From assembly GCA_027886175.1 (NCBI GenBank), contig JAJNNQ010000013.1, forward strand, positions 5,475,501-5,539,500: a stretch of 64,000 nucleotides of DNA. The letters run 5' to 3'. A program made the position numbers and the translations under genes. Shown here piece after piece: positions 14,221-29,048 of this stretch. Each line of letters opens with the position of its first letter. Position 1 is the first letter of the stretch. This DNA comes from Phylloscopus collybita (Eukaryota; Chordata; Aves; Passeriformes; Phylloscopidae). Under the pieces are notes generated by a model that was not told where the DNA came from, ran no database searches, and worked only from the letters and a program-made list of their open reading frames with translations.

Positions 14221-17200
14221 TCATATATTTAAAAACATTATTCTTGCATAAGTTTTTCATATAGAGTAATTCTCTTGTTCAGCAGGTTTGCAGAAGTTAT
14301 GCAGGCAAAGCTGTTAATATACATTTCTACAACATGACAATTTACCATCTATTGACTGACCTCTAGTGGAAATAAGGCAAATTTTGGAATAATTCTTTAA
14401 TTGGCATTGGATAGTATGATGATTATGGGATTTTGTGGTGCTAAAAATTAATTTTATTTGTGTAATATACTTGCCTGTATAAAATAAAAAACGAGTCTGG
14501 ATACTTGTGACTTTTCCTCTCAATGTGTACCCAAATACATTCCTAGAACAGCAGGAGGAAAGCTGCTGCACATTCAGAAACCAGGCCTTTAGTTTGACTT
14601 AAACTAGGTAGCTCTAAAGTGGCAAAGTATGAAATTCTCCAACAACACAGACCCTGGCAAACAATGTTCTGCAACAGGGGACAGACCCTGCTGCTTTCTT
14701 TGCACTGATCAAAACCACTTGATCATTATAAATAACCACAAATTCTTACAACAACCTCATACATTTTCATCTTTATGCATCAGTTTTTTCCATCCACAGA
14801 TGCCACCTGGCTCCACTGCAATTTCATTCTTGGACAGATGTTTGGATTTCCTCCCAAAATCAGTGTTGAGGCCTCACCCAACTGTAGTGATTTGTGTTTT
14901 CTTCACATTTTATTTTCTTTTTTATTTCACCTCTCCTGTAAGAATTCCTGGTGGGTATTTAAAGAAATAAGGGGTGAATGCATACATGCACATTAGACAC
15001 CAATTTAATTCCCCTTTTTGTAGGACCTGGAAGTATTTGAAAATTTGATCAATAGAGAGAATGCTGAGTATATTTCTTCATTACTTATTCATCATGCCTG
15101 TGTTTGTTTGCCTGATTACTAATGAAATTCCCTTTCCTCTCCCCTGACTCTGTTCAATTCCAGATACATCTTTGCAACTAAGCCTTTGGTTCTGTAGCAT
15201 ATGGTTGTTGATGTTTTTGAATGAGGAGAACACAGTAGCATCTGGAGGGCTCTGATTAAAAAAATACATTAAATATAAAGTAAGCCAAAACTCAGCCTTG
15301 TAAAGACACCTCAATCAATCAAAAATCCCTGATGGAGAAGATATTAATACGTTATGTGTAAGGCACCAGCACCTGAAAATTTTGGGTTTGCTACCTGCTC
15401 AGCTCAGCCAGACTTGTTACATTATTTGCCATCTTTTTGAAACTTGGAAAAGCAGCCTTGCATTGCTGTGTGATGGGGTCAGAGGAAGTGTGAGCAGTCT
15501 GTGTACTGGAAATATCTAGGGATAATGGGACAAGTCTGCAGTACCTAAGCATTTGACTTAAAAGTAAGGGGATATTTTGGTTTCATACACATGGATTCTT
15601 TCAGTGTCTTTATCCAACACCCTAAAATAATGACAGCTTTCAGCTCAGCTCTATTTCTTGGTCTGGGCTTACCTTTCTAGGGAGTACCCTGAACTATTCC
15701 CCATCCTTAACACTCCCCATACGCCCCTCAAACATCCTCCATCCTAAACTGAGCCAGAGTCTCTTCTCCTCCTATGGCTTTTGCTTACTGGGGAGGCCCT
15801 CTCTGACTCCCATTAGTCCAAGTCAGCCTCACCATCCTGACATCACAGCTTGCACTTCCACTTCTGTCCCCCAGCTCCCACTAATACATTTACACAGGTC
15901 AACATTTCCTTGCTTAATGCAAAAGCAGTAACAGAATCACCATTAGCAGGGACACTGAATAAAAATACTGATTGATTTTAGGAGGCTTTAGAAATACATA
16001 CATGAAGGGTAGAAAATGAAGACAGCTTCTCCATTGAAGCTGGATGGGATACACTACATTGCTTAACCTTCTTCACACATTTCTTTCCAACCTTTTTGAT
16101 TCCGTTTATTTTATAAGTGGAGTCTACAAAGTTGTTTTGATTGATATGTGAAAGTATAAGGAGAATAAAAAGGCTTTGGTTGAGTTTATTAAAGAGATTT
16201 TATATCATTCCTGGAGCTATGATCACATTTCTGATAATTTCTTCATTTATTTTAACGCTGGCCACTCTTCCCATTAGCAATAGGGTGACACTGTGAAAAC
16301 TAGGACACCCCCATTTTCAGTAAAGCATTCAACAATTCAGAGAGAGGCAGGAAAGCACTGCTTTTATCCTGAATGGAGTACTGTTTCATACAATGCAATA
16401 TCACACCAATTGTTATTCACAAAATATATGAAGACTATGAGGAGGAATTCATTTAATTACTTTACCTTTTTAGTTCTGATTCAGAACTTTCCCAAAATCA
16501 GACTTGCCACAGGGTTTTATCTCAACTTTTTTTTGGTATTTTTGCCCTGTTCTCATGATAGTTTTTCCACTAAGAGGTTAGATTTCAAGCTGCTCCACTT
16601 GACTTAAGTGAGATATCTTCAGGATTTTCCACTGGGTCATTAATGTCCTAATCTGGGTTTGCTAAAGATGTAAAAATAAATTTTATTCTCTTTCATTCCT
16701 GGATAACAATTTTTACACTTCCCTCTCCTCGAGGAGAGACCAAAATTTCTTCCATTGAGAAGAGTAGCATTGCTTTTAATGAAAGAGATTTGTGAGATTT
16801 TAGTTTTCTGCTAAAGCCTTTTCATGTACACATTTTTTTTTTAAATTCTTAATCTGAGCTTTATATAGACAGTTTAATCACTCTTGATAGAAAACCTGGT
16901 CTCCAATCCTATTTGGCTGAAAACCCAAAGCATTACTTGCTGCAAGATTAGCTCCCTAGAGACCATCTTTTCTTATGCTTGTATATCAGTCTTGAAAGCT
17001 GTTCAACAGATTGTAGGCAATTTTAAGCTTGAGATTAACTACATTTTAAAAAAAATGAAAATGTGTCATGGTCTTTTTAAAATCATTTGGGTTTGGAAAT
17101 GTGAACTCTGTTACAGACAGAAAGTATTAGACTATTCTGGACCTATATATAAAGAATGTTTTGGGAGACAAAAATAGGGATTTTTTTTCTTTTAACCTTT

Positions 17201-17592
17201 TAAATGTGGTTTCCAAAATGTCTTTGATAAATAAGAATTTACCTCAGGAAGGTTTTAAATGGTCATGTCACAAATAGGGGGTGTTCCTTCATTTGTTTAC
17301 TCTGCATTTGCTCTTTGCATTTGTAACCATTAGGTGGAAATTAAAGCAGGGAGAGCACCAGGCTCAGCTTCAGATCTAACGGAAATTTCTAAATTCCACG
17401 AAAATTGAGAATTTACAAATTTAAAAACTGGTAAAAGGGGCATCTCCCATCCTTCCCCATTAAAGCACACTTTGCACATGGTTAAATTATAGACCTCATT
17501 GTCTAAGAATTTTTAAGTAAGTTCAAAGAGAATTAAACATTAAACTGGTAAGAAAAATATCAAGGGTTATAATGATAAAATGACACTAAGAA

Positions 17593-17623
17593 TTATCTGA
17601 AATATTATATAAATTTCAGATAA
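17593..17623. repeat. Perfect 11-bp inverted repeat
   Basis: TTATCTGAAAT (17593-17603) and ATTTCAGATAA (17613-17623) are perfect complements around a 9-base AT-only spacer. It lies in very AT-rich DNA and has no associated gene. Confidence 0.85.
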
Positions 17624-20600
17624 TAAGAAAGGTATAATAAATGATAATGAGGGACTAATAGAGGCTGTCTGCTATGATGGGATCCACTACAACCACAAGG
17701 ATGGTTGGATTCATTGCCTTCCTTCAATTTTCTGCTGTGTGTGTTGCACCTTCCTCACGTGCTCAAAGCTAGCTCTGATGACAAGTGAGATGTTAAACCA
17801 GACAAATTCCTGGCCTGAGCCAATCTGGCCACCCCTCTCACAGGTTTCCCCGTGCAAACTGTCCCACTGCCTCCAACAGCTCAACTATTTTATCCCCCAA
17901 GTGGGAAATATTTCATTACCTTAGGTGTTCTCAGGGGACAAGAAGAGAAAAGACAGAAAGAGGGCCCCATAGAGTGTCTTGGATGGGATATAGCCCTGTT
18001 CAACCAAACCAGCTGTTAAAATTGAGCTCACCTCCTGGCCTGCTCATTGCAAGACTTCTTTTGCACATGACCCACTTTTTTGGTGATCCTGTCCTCTCTG
18101 TACAGTATCATCACCACTCAGTCTCTGCCTGGTGAGTGGTGCCTTATCCTCTCTCTCATCCACAAGCTCATGAGGCACGTGGGAGCCACCAATGTGTCCC
18201 TGACAAGATGGATAGAACTTTCTGCTGATCACCATCTGCTGAGCTGGGTCATATTAAAGGTCCATTTCAACTCTGGATTTAGGTGTATGCTGCTACATTC
18301 ACATGAATAAAAATTACACTGATTTTTTAGCAGCCTTTTAGATAGAGGAGGACGTTTTTTAAAAAAAACCAACAAACTAGCCCTTTTTTCTGAAGGCACT
18401 TAAAGATTTTGAACAGATGTATGACAGAATAAAAACATATATAAACATATATCTATAAAGCTCATTGTATTTTTCCTTTTAGAAGGAATATTTTTACCCT
18501 TTATGGCAAAGGAGAAATTTTTGGCACCAGGTTCTTCCCCTGTCACATGTATATGTCTGGAATTGTTTCGCTGTACATGAGGGGCTCATTACATTTCAGG
18601 GGCTGTGATTGCACTTTGTGTCTATCATAGGCTGAGCTGTGCAGGAATCCAATGGATTCAGACAGTCTCTTCCTCAGGAAGAGTCAGACACTCACAGAGA
18701 GTGGAAAAACATTGTCACCTGGCTCCTGCTCACTTTGTTCATCCTCTGCATGTGTCCCAGCTATGGATATGGTGCAGGCTGAGTGATAGCAAGGTCTAGA
18801 AAAGAAAAGGAAGAAAAGCATTGGCTTTCTTTTCCCTCCAAGTACAAACATGAGAATGTGCATCAGCCAGCTGCTGCATGATCTATCTCAGGTCTCAGGA
18901 AACACACCAACAGGGCAGTTACTAACAAAGCAACTGGGTAGCTAAAGAGCAGCTCAAAGCTGATTGATCAGCCACAAGGTCTGAATATCTCCAAATCTGT
19001 CTTGAATAAACACAAGACCTCTTTTTAGTGTGTGACAATTAAAATCTATGTTTGCAAACACAACAGATTTCCAGGTTCTGTTAAAAGCAAGAAGTGAAAA
19101 GCACAGACCAGCTGAAAAACACTTTGATTCAAAACATTACTTTGTGTATGTTATATGCCAGGAGTTTTTACAAGAGCAGTGTTAATTTATGAGTAAGGCT
19201 AAAAAAAATGGACCTGGTCCCTTTGAATTAAATCTATTTATATTAGCCTATAATAGGAAGGGAAATTCTGATACTAATCTATAAGCTCCCAGTAATCTAC
19301 TATTACATTAAGTATGATTAATTCGGTTATCTCCTCTTTAATAATCCATCCAACTACATTAATCAACTTTTTATTAATAGAAAAGGTAATGAGGATTTTT
19401 TTAATCAAGAAAAAGGTCATCTAGACTAAAAGCATAATTATGTTTACTAAGAAATTCTTTTGTTCAACAAAATATTTGGCTAGTTCTATCAAAATGCAAA
19501 TTATACCCCTATGGAGAAAAAAAAAAAGACAGTACTTAACAGCTGAATGTTCCAGTATTGCACAGACCTTGCTGGTAACGATTTATTTTGGAAGATCTCA
19601 CTCTCAAAGTTCAATCTCATGCGTCACAGATTATATTGCTGTGTATTTTTCACAACAGCTTCTTAAGTCTGGGAGAAAATCTTCCCAAAGATTCAGTGCT
19701 TGGCTTGCTGAAAGCAGGGTCCTCATATTTTTCCTGTACCCATTATACATGCCTGCATATCCTATGCCTACCAAACACCAATCTTCTTGGGGTTTCTCTC
19801 TCTGGTCATGGCCACAGCACAAAAATACAGTATAAATGTTTAAATATTAGCAGCCTCCTCACCCAGAAGCTGCCAGGTGCTTTCCCTTCAGGGGGTGAGG
19901 TTGGTGTGTAACACATTTCTTGGTGGTGCTGGAACACCCAATACAAGGTGGTTAACTTACAGCTGGACCTCACCTCTTGTGTTTTTCACTGCATGAGGCC
20001 TTGATTTTGTCTTCCAGCTGGTGTTTAATCTGCCCAGTGTAAGCAGGTGGTGGCCTTGACAGCAACTCAATCCTGTACACCTCACAGCCCATGTCATTTC
20101 TTGTCATGCAGGTTCCTGTACATCAGCAGGTCACAGCAGCAAGACCTGGACTTTTCTTGAGTTTCCCCAGCTATCTCATGGCCTCTCCTGCAGAAATCAG
20201 TTCCACATGATTAATTTCAGCACAGCTGTCCTTCTTTCTGTATACTTCTTACCAAAATAAATAGAGATCAAGAGAAAAAAAATACATGTTTCCATGAAAG
20301 TTAGATACCCTTCACTTTCTCTCCAAGCCCTTCAGGCTTTTGAATGCTTAGGAGGTGAGGTTATACTCAGCAGCACAGCAAGGTCTTTCTGGATTCTGGG
20401 CTTTTTAATTTTAGAACTGAACTTTGGCATCTTAGAGCAGTATAGAATTTCTTTTCACCATCTATATGGATAGTTCAAAAGAGAGGGAACATGTTATAAA
20501 GACAAGTTGCCTGCCACATTTACAATAATAATTAGGCTAACTGCTGAGCCAAGAATCAAAGAGTAACATTTCATTCCTCAAGCCCCATGTTCCTCTTCCC

Positions 20601-23316
20601 GTGGCACTTGAAGAGCAATGCTCTGGAGAGAAAGGGAAAGGAAAGGATTTGCTTCTGGGCATCCACAAGCCGACAAGCCAGAGCAGCACAGCTTCCAGCT
20701 TGATCTTAAACCCTGCTGGGAACTATGAACTTGTTGCTGCTCTGGCTCTTCTGTAAAGCCCGATCTGCTGGGAATTTTCAAAGCACATCTGCTGCCTTGG
20801 ACCCTGCAAGGAAGAGGAGCAGAGTAGTCTGTTTTTATAGACTGGCTTGACTGCCAACTTCTACATCTGCTTGCCTCTCCATTTCTGTCCCTTCATTCTT
20901 GCCATCTCCTTTTTCTCCCTCCTGATTTATCACCTCAAATATCAGCCCCAGTATGCCTGTGCTGAGCCACACCTGTAACTGCTTTACTACATTTATTGGT
21001 CTCTTTGGAAACAGTTCAACAGACTATTTAAACATGCCTTTTGACACAGCATGATCTTGAGCAGGATTAAAAAGCGAGAAAATTCTCCTTCAGTAGGAAC
21101 CTGTCTCCCTGTCACCACTCCAGCAACTGTTTAGGTTCTTTGCTAAGCATTCCTTGGAAAAGGGACTGAACTCCAATCCTTCCTCCACAGGCCACCAGTT
21201 ACCAGTCTGTAATGACTCCTCCTAAGCTGCCAGAAAGTCAGTCCATGCAACAGGAACCATGTGAGTGGAGCTTATCAAGCATCATCTCAAAAATACAATC
21301 TCGTAGTTATTTCAGTCTGGACTGGTGATATGAATCCACTCAGGCAAGAATTCCAGTTAGAAAGTCACCAGTGACCAATTTCTGTACTGTGCACTTGGGA
21401 AACCCTTTGCAGTTAAATCAGCTTCCACTGAATTACATTATGACCCTTTGAAATCAATAAATCTGAGCAGAGGGAGACAGAGATGCAAAGAAATTTTATT
21501 TAGTATAAGGACTCTAGATGATACAGAAACATTGGCTTTATTGTTCATCATGTTTTTGGGGGCATATATTTTCACTGATCACGTTACCTAATGTCATGAT
21601 GTGGAAAAAATTATCAGCAATATTCACACCTAAAACAGCAGCGTGGAGGATAACATCACTGACAGGAGGTGAGACTCAACAACTGCAGCCATCAAAACCA
21701 ATGTCTGGATGCAAGCTGACACACTTGGATGCTGGGAGGGGACATGGGGACTAGGCCAAGTGCAAGTCTGCAAATACTTCAGCATACCTAGGGAACAAAA
21801 ATGCAACCTATGTTTAGATGCTCATGTAAAAAATATTTTTAAAATTTTACAGTTTGATGGCGTATAACATTCTCTTTGGCAACTCAGCAAAACTGTTGGG
21901 TTTTTAGGGATGAAGGCAGATCTTGGCAGTCAATACAGAATGCATTACCCTACCACACACCATCTTCTCCTCCTGATTTGCTGCTCTTTTATTAGAGCAA
22001 ACCACCCATCTTTATATTAGGTATTATTTATAGACCTGTAAGGGACAGGAAATGACCTTTTCTATTAATATCCCATTACTAATAATTCTGGATTTAGTTT
22101 TAACATTTGCTGCCCTGGCAGATATAGCTCAATTCAGTTGAAAAAAGAGGGAAATTGAAAATGAGTACTAAATAAGGAGTGACAGTGCAGAGTTGTAGGA
22201 AATACAGATTGAACATGAACCGGGAAATGACATTGGCAAATGAAACAGGTTTGCCAGGTCTCCTCACTGAAATATCACCTTTGTTAAGGATTTGTCATGA
22301 CAAATTTGTGTTTGCTGAAACTCTCCTTTGCAACATAAATCCAGGAAGGACAATTTAGTCAGACATAGCAATTTGTAGTATATTCAATTTTGGAATATTT
22401 TCTGTATTCTGAATTTACTTTATTCTGCCATATGTAAATCTTGGCTCATGCAAATTAACAAATGGAAGATTTTTCATTTGATTTATGTGATAAACAGGTA
22501 TTTCTTATGTTAAACAGTTGTGCTTTTTTTTCCCCTTTTTTTCCTTTTTTAAATAAACAAGATCTGCTCTACTTTTAAGTCTTTCCACAACAGAAAGGCG
22601 ATTTTTGAGAAACTTTGCTTGGAGATTATAAAAATCTAGGAAGTATTTCTGTCTGTGCTGGAAAGAATGTATCAGTCCTTTTTCCTTCTGCATGTAAGAT
22701 AAAGTAATATTTATCTAGCCTTTTGGACACAGCTTTTTATAAATTATTCCTGATGCTTTACATCACCACACCTTCCTCACTGGCCCAAGAGGGGATCAAG
22801 CAGACTCCACCAGGGATGAGAAGCAAAAGGAAGAAATCTGTCCCAGATGATGTTAATGGCAAAATTCCTGCTACCTTCCAGAGGGAGTCAAGATCTCACT
22901 GGCATTATTTTGCCTTAGTTGTCCCCTTAGTTGTTGAATTCATCTGTTTTGAGTTGGTCTAAACCAACACACAGGTTGGTCTAAAGTCTGACAGTCCTGA
23001 GGAAAACAAAGAGCTACCACCTCAAGGCACAATATGTAACCATAAATCAGGCTCCAATTTCCCCCTGATTTCTGCAAATTTAATTTAGGTTTAAAACCAC
23101 AAGAGTGCTGCTTGATATTAACTGTGCTGGGAAGCCCAGCAACTTTGGTCTGCTATGCATTTGAGCTGACTGAACTAATATTGCATTTTGCTACCTAGAA
23201 AAGCAGGACTCAAAAGAAAAGCATGTTGGCAATTCAAAGCAAACATTTAAAAGGTGCACCAGGATTTCCAGCAAGGCATATTAATAATTCTTTTCTTGAC
23301 CATAAGAGGCTAGTAA

Positions 23317-23365
23317 TTTTAAAAAGCTTTCCATTAACTTTTAAGTTAAGGAAAGCTTTTTAAAA
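23317..23365. repeat. 49-nt near-perfect hairpin
   Basis: Arm TTTTAAAAAGCTTTCC (23317-23332) is perfectly complementary to GGAAAGCTTTTTAAAA (23350-23365). The 17 bases between them pair again (TTAACTT with AAGTTAA), leaving one unpaired A and a 2-base tip. The whole 49 bases therefore form an almost uninterrupted stem of 23 pairs. The stem is AT-rich. Possible origins are a cruciform-prone palindrome, a small terminal-inverted-repeat relic, or a chance fold-back in AT-rich DNA. A microRNA is less likely because the terminal loop is too small. Confidence 0.9.
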
Positions 23366-26300
23366 GTGGATACTTCTGCTATTTTGTTCAGAGCCTGCTA
23401 ACAGGCAAAGTGGTGTTATACCTCAGAGTTATGAACCCATATAAAATTGTTAGCATGAAACAGTCTCTGTCTACCTGTGAAAAATTGTTGGTGATACTGT
23501 GTCTTTCCTGATTGCAAGTCACAGGAAGTTCAGGGTTATTTTTTTTTTATTTAAGTCAATATTGTTACCTAAAATGTGCCACCAGATATCTCAGGAACTC
23601 CATACTGATGGCAGAAAGAGGTCAGATTACTTGTTGGCAGTACTGTTCATTGAGTTCTATCTCCCTATAATCCAGGCTTTCAACAGCTCTGACTTGTGCA
23701 TATCTGATTGTTTTATGCAACACTTGGCAAACCTAATTTAAAACCACGGATTTCTCGTAAACCCAGTCTTGTTCAGATATCACTGAGTAACCAAATGACC
23801 AAGTCTTGTATTTAACCCTGTATTCTGAGGCCTGAAGTAATATTATTGTAAAAATCCGATGAAAAATACCTGTAATTTCATTTGCATTAAAAATTCAAAC
23901 ATTCATGCTGCAATGCTGCCACCATTTCTCACAGTAGTTTTATCTATCAACTGCATTTATGTTTTCTTCTATGTGGCTCCCTTGAATAAACCATACCACA
24001 GATTCTTGCTTAGCATGTTTAGACATTGGTTTTACTCTTGTAGATGAACTTAAGTCTTTGTAACTTCTGGACCAAGTGAATGCTTAGAGATAGTAATGGC
24101 CACATTCATCTCTCAGTCTCATATTTTGGGCAAAACCATTTGGGTAACCCTCCATGGTGGAAAAAGAAAAACAAAGAAGAAAACCTTCCAGTAACCCAAG
24201 CTCAGAGGGTAAAACCCCACAACTTCCTAAATCAAAGTTGTTGCATTGCCTGTGCACTCTGCAGCATCCCAAGCTTCAGAATGGATGCATGACAGGCATC
24301 TCAAGGGCAGCCAAAGGGCCCCTGCCTGGGCAGTTGGAAACCAAGGTCAGGTTTTCATTCCAGCTTCCTTTAGCAGGCTTGTGGTCACTCAAATTACTAT
24401 TTTTTTTCCTCATTTTTAACAAGAAATTTATATTGCTTTATATGTAAGTATACATTCTATATTTTTATGTTAATTGTGAAATAGATACAGAAAATACTAA
24501 GACTTCATTCATGTCACTTTTCTGAGGACAAAGGTAGGCACTCTACCATCTTAGAACATCTATGTTTATGTAAATTATAATCCAGCTGTCCCTTTTCCTC
24601 CTCAAATTTTGCAATGATGTAGCCTGTTGAAAGCAATTTTCTTTTGCTAGACTGTTCTGAATTAAAGCTCCCCCCAAGACTTAACAACTTATTTTCATAT
24701 TGCTTTCACACTTCCTGATTCATTAAAATACAAATTCATCCCTCAAAATAGAAACTTGAGCTTTCCAAAGAAAATGTGTGAAGAGCCTTAAATTATGAAT
24801 GTAGAAAACTTATTCATAGTGCCACTGGCATGATTCATTTTCTGTTCCCAAATGCTTCCTTTAATCCAGAACTTCTGAGTTGAGAAAGTTCTGTTGGTAT
24901 GAAAATCTCTCCAAAACATAGTGTATTCTATGACTAAAACTATGGAACATCATATTTATGGAGAGCATGCACCAAAATACACACCTGTAACTTCTTCAGT
25001 ATTTATATGAAAATGGGAAACAGGAATGGCCATGGCCCATGGGGAGGTTTCAGACCACACCTGGGCAGTGCATGACCACAGTGTCAGTGCCTCAGGCTCA
25101 CCCACAGCATCCTGAGAGGGCTTCTGCATTATGCTTATGTGGAACAGACATTCCTCCTCCCCACAGCACAGCTGCAAACTGCTCCAGCTCACAGAGGAAA
25201 ACTCAGTCTGCTCCAGGCAAAGCCTAAGGCTGGAGTCCTTGCTCTTGTTTACTTTCTTAAAAACTTCAAACATAATAGTAAAATGCCTTTTATACTGAAC
25301 ATTCCAAAATCATGGAGTCATCAGTCATGAAGAGTGAAATATCTTTCTTTAAATGAAGGTATTTCTTTTTCTTTGTTTTAGGCAGCCTTGCAGAACCTAG
25401 CATAAAAAGAAAATACACACAGAATACAGCTATTCTCTGAGGATTCAGTTAAGTGCAAATAAATTCCCTTTGTGTATGTATGTGTGTTTACAAACATTGA
25501 GAGTCAACTTTTCAGTATGAACTTCCAGTTCTGTCTGTTGTAAATAAAAAGATCAAAAGAACCTTGCAGCCATATTTTACAATCTGCATTACTAATGTCA
25601 ACAACAAATAGTTAAGAACAAGCTCAACAAACTGAATCAATCTCAACACGAAACTCAGTTTTACAATTCAGTGAAAAAGAAAAGAACCAGACTGCCACAA
25701 TAATAAATTCTTCTTAAAACCCTACCATCTTCCTGTGGATCAATAACATTTTCCTGCATATATTTATCACAGTAGCTAGTAGTCCATTTTGCCATGTAAA
25801 TCTTGACTCACAGCAGACATTAAGGCTTCTTTCCAGGGAGTTGATGCATTGTTTCCTTCCAGTGCCAGCACTGCCTCGGAGCTGTTGCTGAATTAACTTG
25901 TCCCCAGGAGATGCTGCTTCGTGCTCTGAGCTGAACTGCAGATCCTCGAGTGTGGCTCTCACCAAATCCAAAACAAGAATTCTGTGGGAGAGAGAGGAAG
26001 GTATCATGTATTAGCAAAGAGCTTTGGCAGACAGATTTTGAGCCCAACCACACAAGTGACAACCAGTATGCTTCACCTGACAGTCCCAAAGCACAAACCA
26101 TGGAGCAGTTTCCTAAAGCACCCCTGGAGCAGGAGGTAGCAGCTCCCAGACAGTGCCAGGGAAGGGGCATTGGGGTGTGAGGTGGGCATGACCACACCAC
26201 TCTTGGCACATTTGTCACAGGGTAGGGAGGGAGGGACCTCAGAGAGTTCAAGGCAAGGTTGAAGGCAGCTCTCTGAGGTTGACATGATTAATGCCCGTGC

Positions 26301-26479
26301 TGGCCACGATAGATTCACACTTCATTTACACATGTGTAAACAGCTGGAGACACAGCCCGAAGGATCTGATCCTACTGGAGTGTAACTTTGGCAGGTTTGC
26401 CCTGGTGTCAGTGGGAGCATGCAGCAGTCAGGTCCTGCCTGTTTTCATAAGTCTCTCTAAGCCCCTGGAAAGTTTACTT

Positions 26480-26508
26480 AAAAAAAAAAAAAGGGGGGGC
26501 GGGGGGGG
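26480..26508. repeat. Poly(A)-poly(G) tract
   Basis: Thirteen A are followed by seven G, one C and eight G. Such adjacent homopolymers are prone to slippage and to sequencing error, so the exact lengths should be treated with caution. Confidence 0.9.
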
Positions 26509-28597
26509 AAGGAAAGCCATCTATCATTTATTCATTTATTGAATGTGAGATTCTCTTAGCCTCTCACACAGAGGCTAAAGGCATATTTCAGCTTGGAGAG
26601 AGAGAGAGTGCTTTTCCAAAATCCTTGTCATTTTATTCAGCACGATATAAATATTTACAGGAGTCTGTTGTAATCTCACTGTTTTTAAAACAAATCCAAG
26701 GACCCAAACTTGGATTGGACACCCAAATGTGTCTTGATTTACAAACACTCCAAAGTATTTGATAACCTGTGCTTCAGACCCCTCTCCCTGATCTCTCCGG
26801 GCAATGGGAGCCGAGGTCTCAGCCCTGTCCCATCCCCCTGGCTGAATTCACACCTACCATCCACCTTCACCCTCTCACCACCAGCAGTGGCAAAACCACT
26901 GGAAAACTTTGTGCCTCTGACTTTCAAATATTCACCTCTCTGTTTTTCCTTGAAGCTGTGGTACTGTTTTTGTGCTGCTTCTTCCTTGGCCCTCGTCTGT
27001 CAGCTCAATGCATTCATTAAGAAAAGCTTCACTGCCCAGATGATGAACAGACATCATAAAATCCTTATATTTGACAATTCTTATTACAGGTTTTATATGA
27101 TGGCTACATTTCTGCCACAAAAAAAAAAAAAAAATACTCAGAAGACTTTTCCTGATGTATAACCTTTCCAACAAGAGGAGGAATGTAATTAAAGTCTATT
27201 TTCTAGAAGTCTCTGCTTTGTTCAAAGATGAATCCAGACCTCATTCCTCACATTCCCTTAGTTTTATGGTAATTGTGAATAAAGTGAAGGGAGCTGCAAA
27301 TATCTTTACAATTGTTTTATATTACTTGGATAGATAATTATTTGGTTGTGCCAACAAATGCATACTCAGCCTTCAGGCAGTGAAAGAAATTATATGCATT
27401 TCTAGACATAATTGTATGCAGATGAAAGAGAAAGAATAAATTTTGAGAGCCAAACTGAGGTCCCTTTGAAAAACCAAGAACTTAACTCTTCTCACACCAA
27501 AAAATTAAGATTAAATTTTAGGAGAAAAAGCTTTAGATTTTCATTTTCAGCGTGATTCAAGGAAGTTTTGAGGCTGAGAATTCTGCAGGTAGTGAGGAGG
27601 AAAACTTCCCCTTTCTAGTGAACAACGTTCAGGATTGTAGCTTAGCCCCTTGGAAACACACTAGTTTGCCCTTGGCACAGTACAAAGAATATCGCTCTTC
27701 TCCACAAGAACAGGTGGGATAGTTTCTGTCTACCTCCCAGTAATCACTGAGGTATTTTGGAGTGAAAATCCAGCACACAGTTAAATCCAAGTATTCTCAT
27801 CTTAGTTTTCCACGATTTCCAATACTCATCTCTCAGGAATTCAGGGGAGGGTGAAAGAGATAAAACAGTCCAGTCTCTGATGCATGAAATGCCACTATAT
27901 AGTTAATCTGTTTCCCCAGGTGCTCCTAGTTTACAAATTTGTAAATATCCCCTATGGACAGAGGCACTGCAACAGGACCATTCTCAGTGCTTTTCATCAC
28001 TGAGCCAGGGTATCACTGAATTATATTTCCCTGCTTTACCTGGGAAAAAACTGCTCCTCCAAGTATAAGGGACTTAAAACCACAACTCAGTCACTAAAAT
28101 ATATGTGACCCAGATGTCTATCATTGCAGCAAAGTGCACTACAGGTCTTGAAATGTCAGTGAGCAAGGGTACACGTTCTTTATTCTGTTTGAATAATAAT
28201 CATCATATCCACATGCTCATCCGTGGTATTAACCAATCAATAAAAGGCAGTTTTTAGGGAGTTTCTTAACAAATTTTTTCATCTCTTATTTCTAACGAAA
28301 GAGAAAATGATCTCCCGCATTGCCTTGACACATCCTTTCACAACTAAGGGAAGCAACGTAAAAATAAAACTTGACTTAAAATATTTTCAGTGACCATATC
28401 AAACCTTAGGTGAAAAATTCTTCTGAGTGGTGACATATGGATTTTCCCTCAAGTGATATTGACATTTCAATGCTCTAGGTGCTATATGAACAGACAAAGT
28501 CATATTAAAATCCTATTTCTTGACCTGTTTCCATAAGAAAAAAGGTGTAATGAAAACTTTCATTGTCCTCAAAATGCCGTCTCCTAGCTGGAGAGAA

Positions 28598-28637
28598 GGA
28601 TGAAAAATGATGAAAATGATGAAAAAGGATGAAAAAA
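28598..28637. repeat. GATGAAAA-type microsatellite
   Basis: Four imperfect GATGAAA(A) units in a row. They also give a short Met/Lys-rich open frame that is an artefact of the repeat. Confidence 0.85.
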
Positions 28638-29048
28638 TTCCAGCCCATGGCTCGTTTATGACAGTTCCTGAGCAGTGTTGGGTAATGAAATATTCTGTGT
28701 GGCTCAGCAGAGAGAAAAGCCAGGGCTCACTGCTGAATTATCTCCTCTTACCTGTCACAGTCACCACCTGGAGATTTGACATCCCCAAACTCATTTGCAC
28801 TCAATCCTCTCCCATGGCCCCTTCTTGCAGCCATGGAGCACCTGTTTCCCTGCCACCCCAGGTAAAGTGCAGATTTTCTGTCATTTAGTCATTTCTTCTC
28901 CCCCAAGGCCAGTGTACACACGTTTTGAAGACACTTCTGCTAGGAAGGATTTATGACAAAAATTGGGCTGCTGTGCTCCCAAGAGGGGAAAACAACCCAC
29001 CTAAGCTACAGAGCAGCAAAGACAGATTCTAGGCAGTAGGAGAGAGAT

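Noticed and set aside
18180..18305. Possible second CR1 tail on the plus strand
   Set aside because: A segment near 18240-18280 resembles the GGTCC...TTCAACT part of a CR1 3' end, but the upstream sequence does not follow the family and the terminal short repeats are missing. It is too weak to list.
25820..26251. 143-codon minus-strand frame
   Set aside because: It is overlapped by equally long frames in other phases and has no recognisable motif.
26710..27162. 150-codon plus-strand frame
   Set aside because: It ends in a poly-Lys tail made by an A run and has no domain or supporting splice sites.
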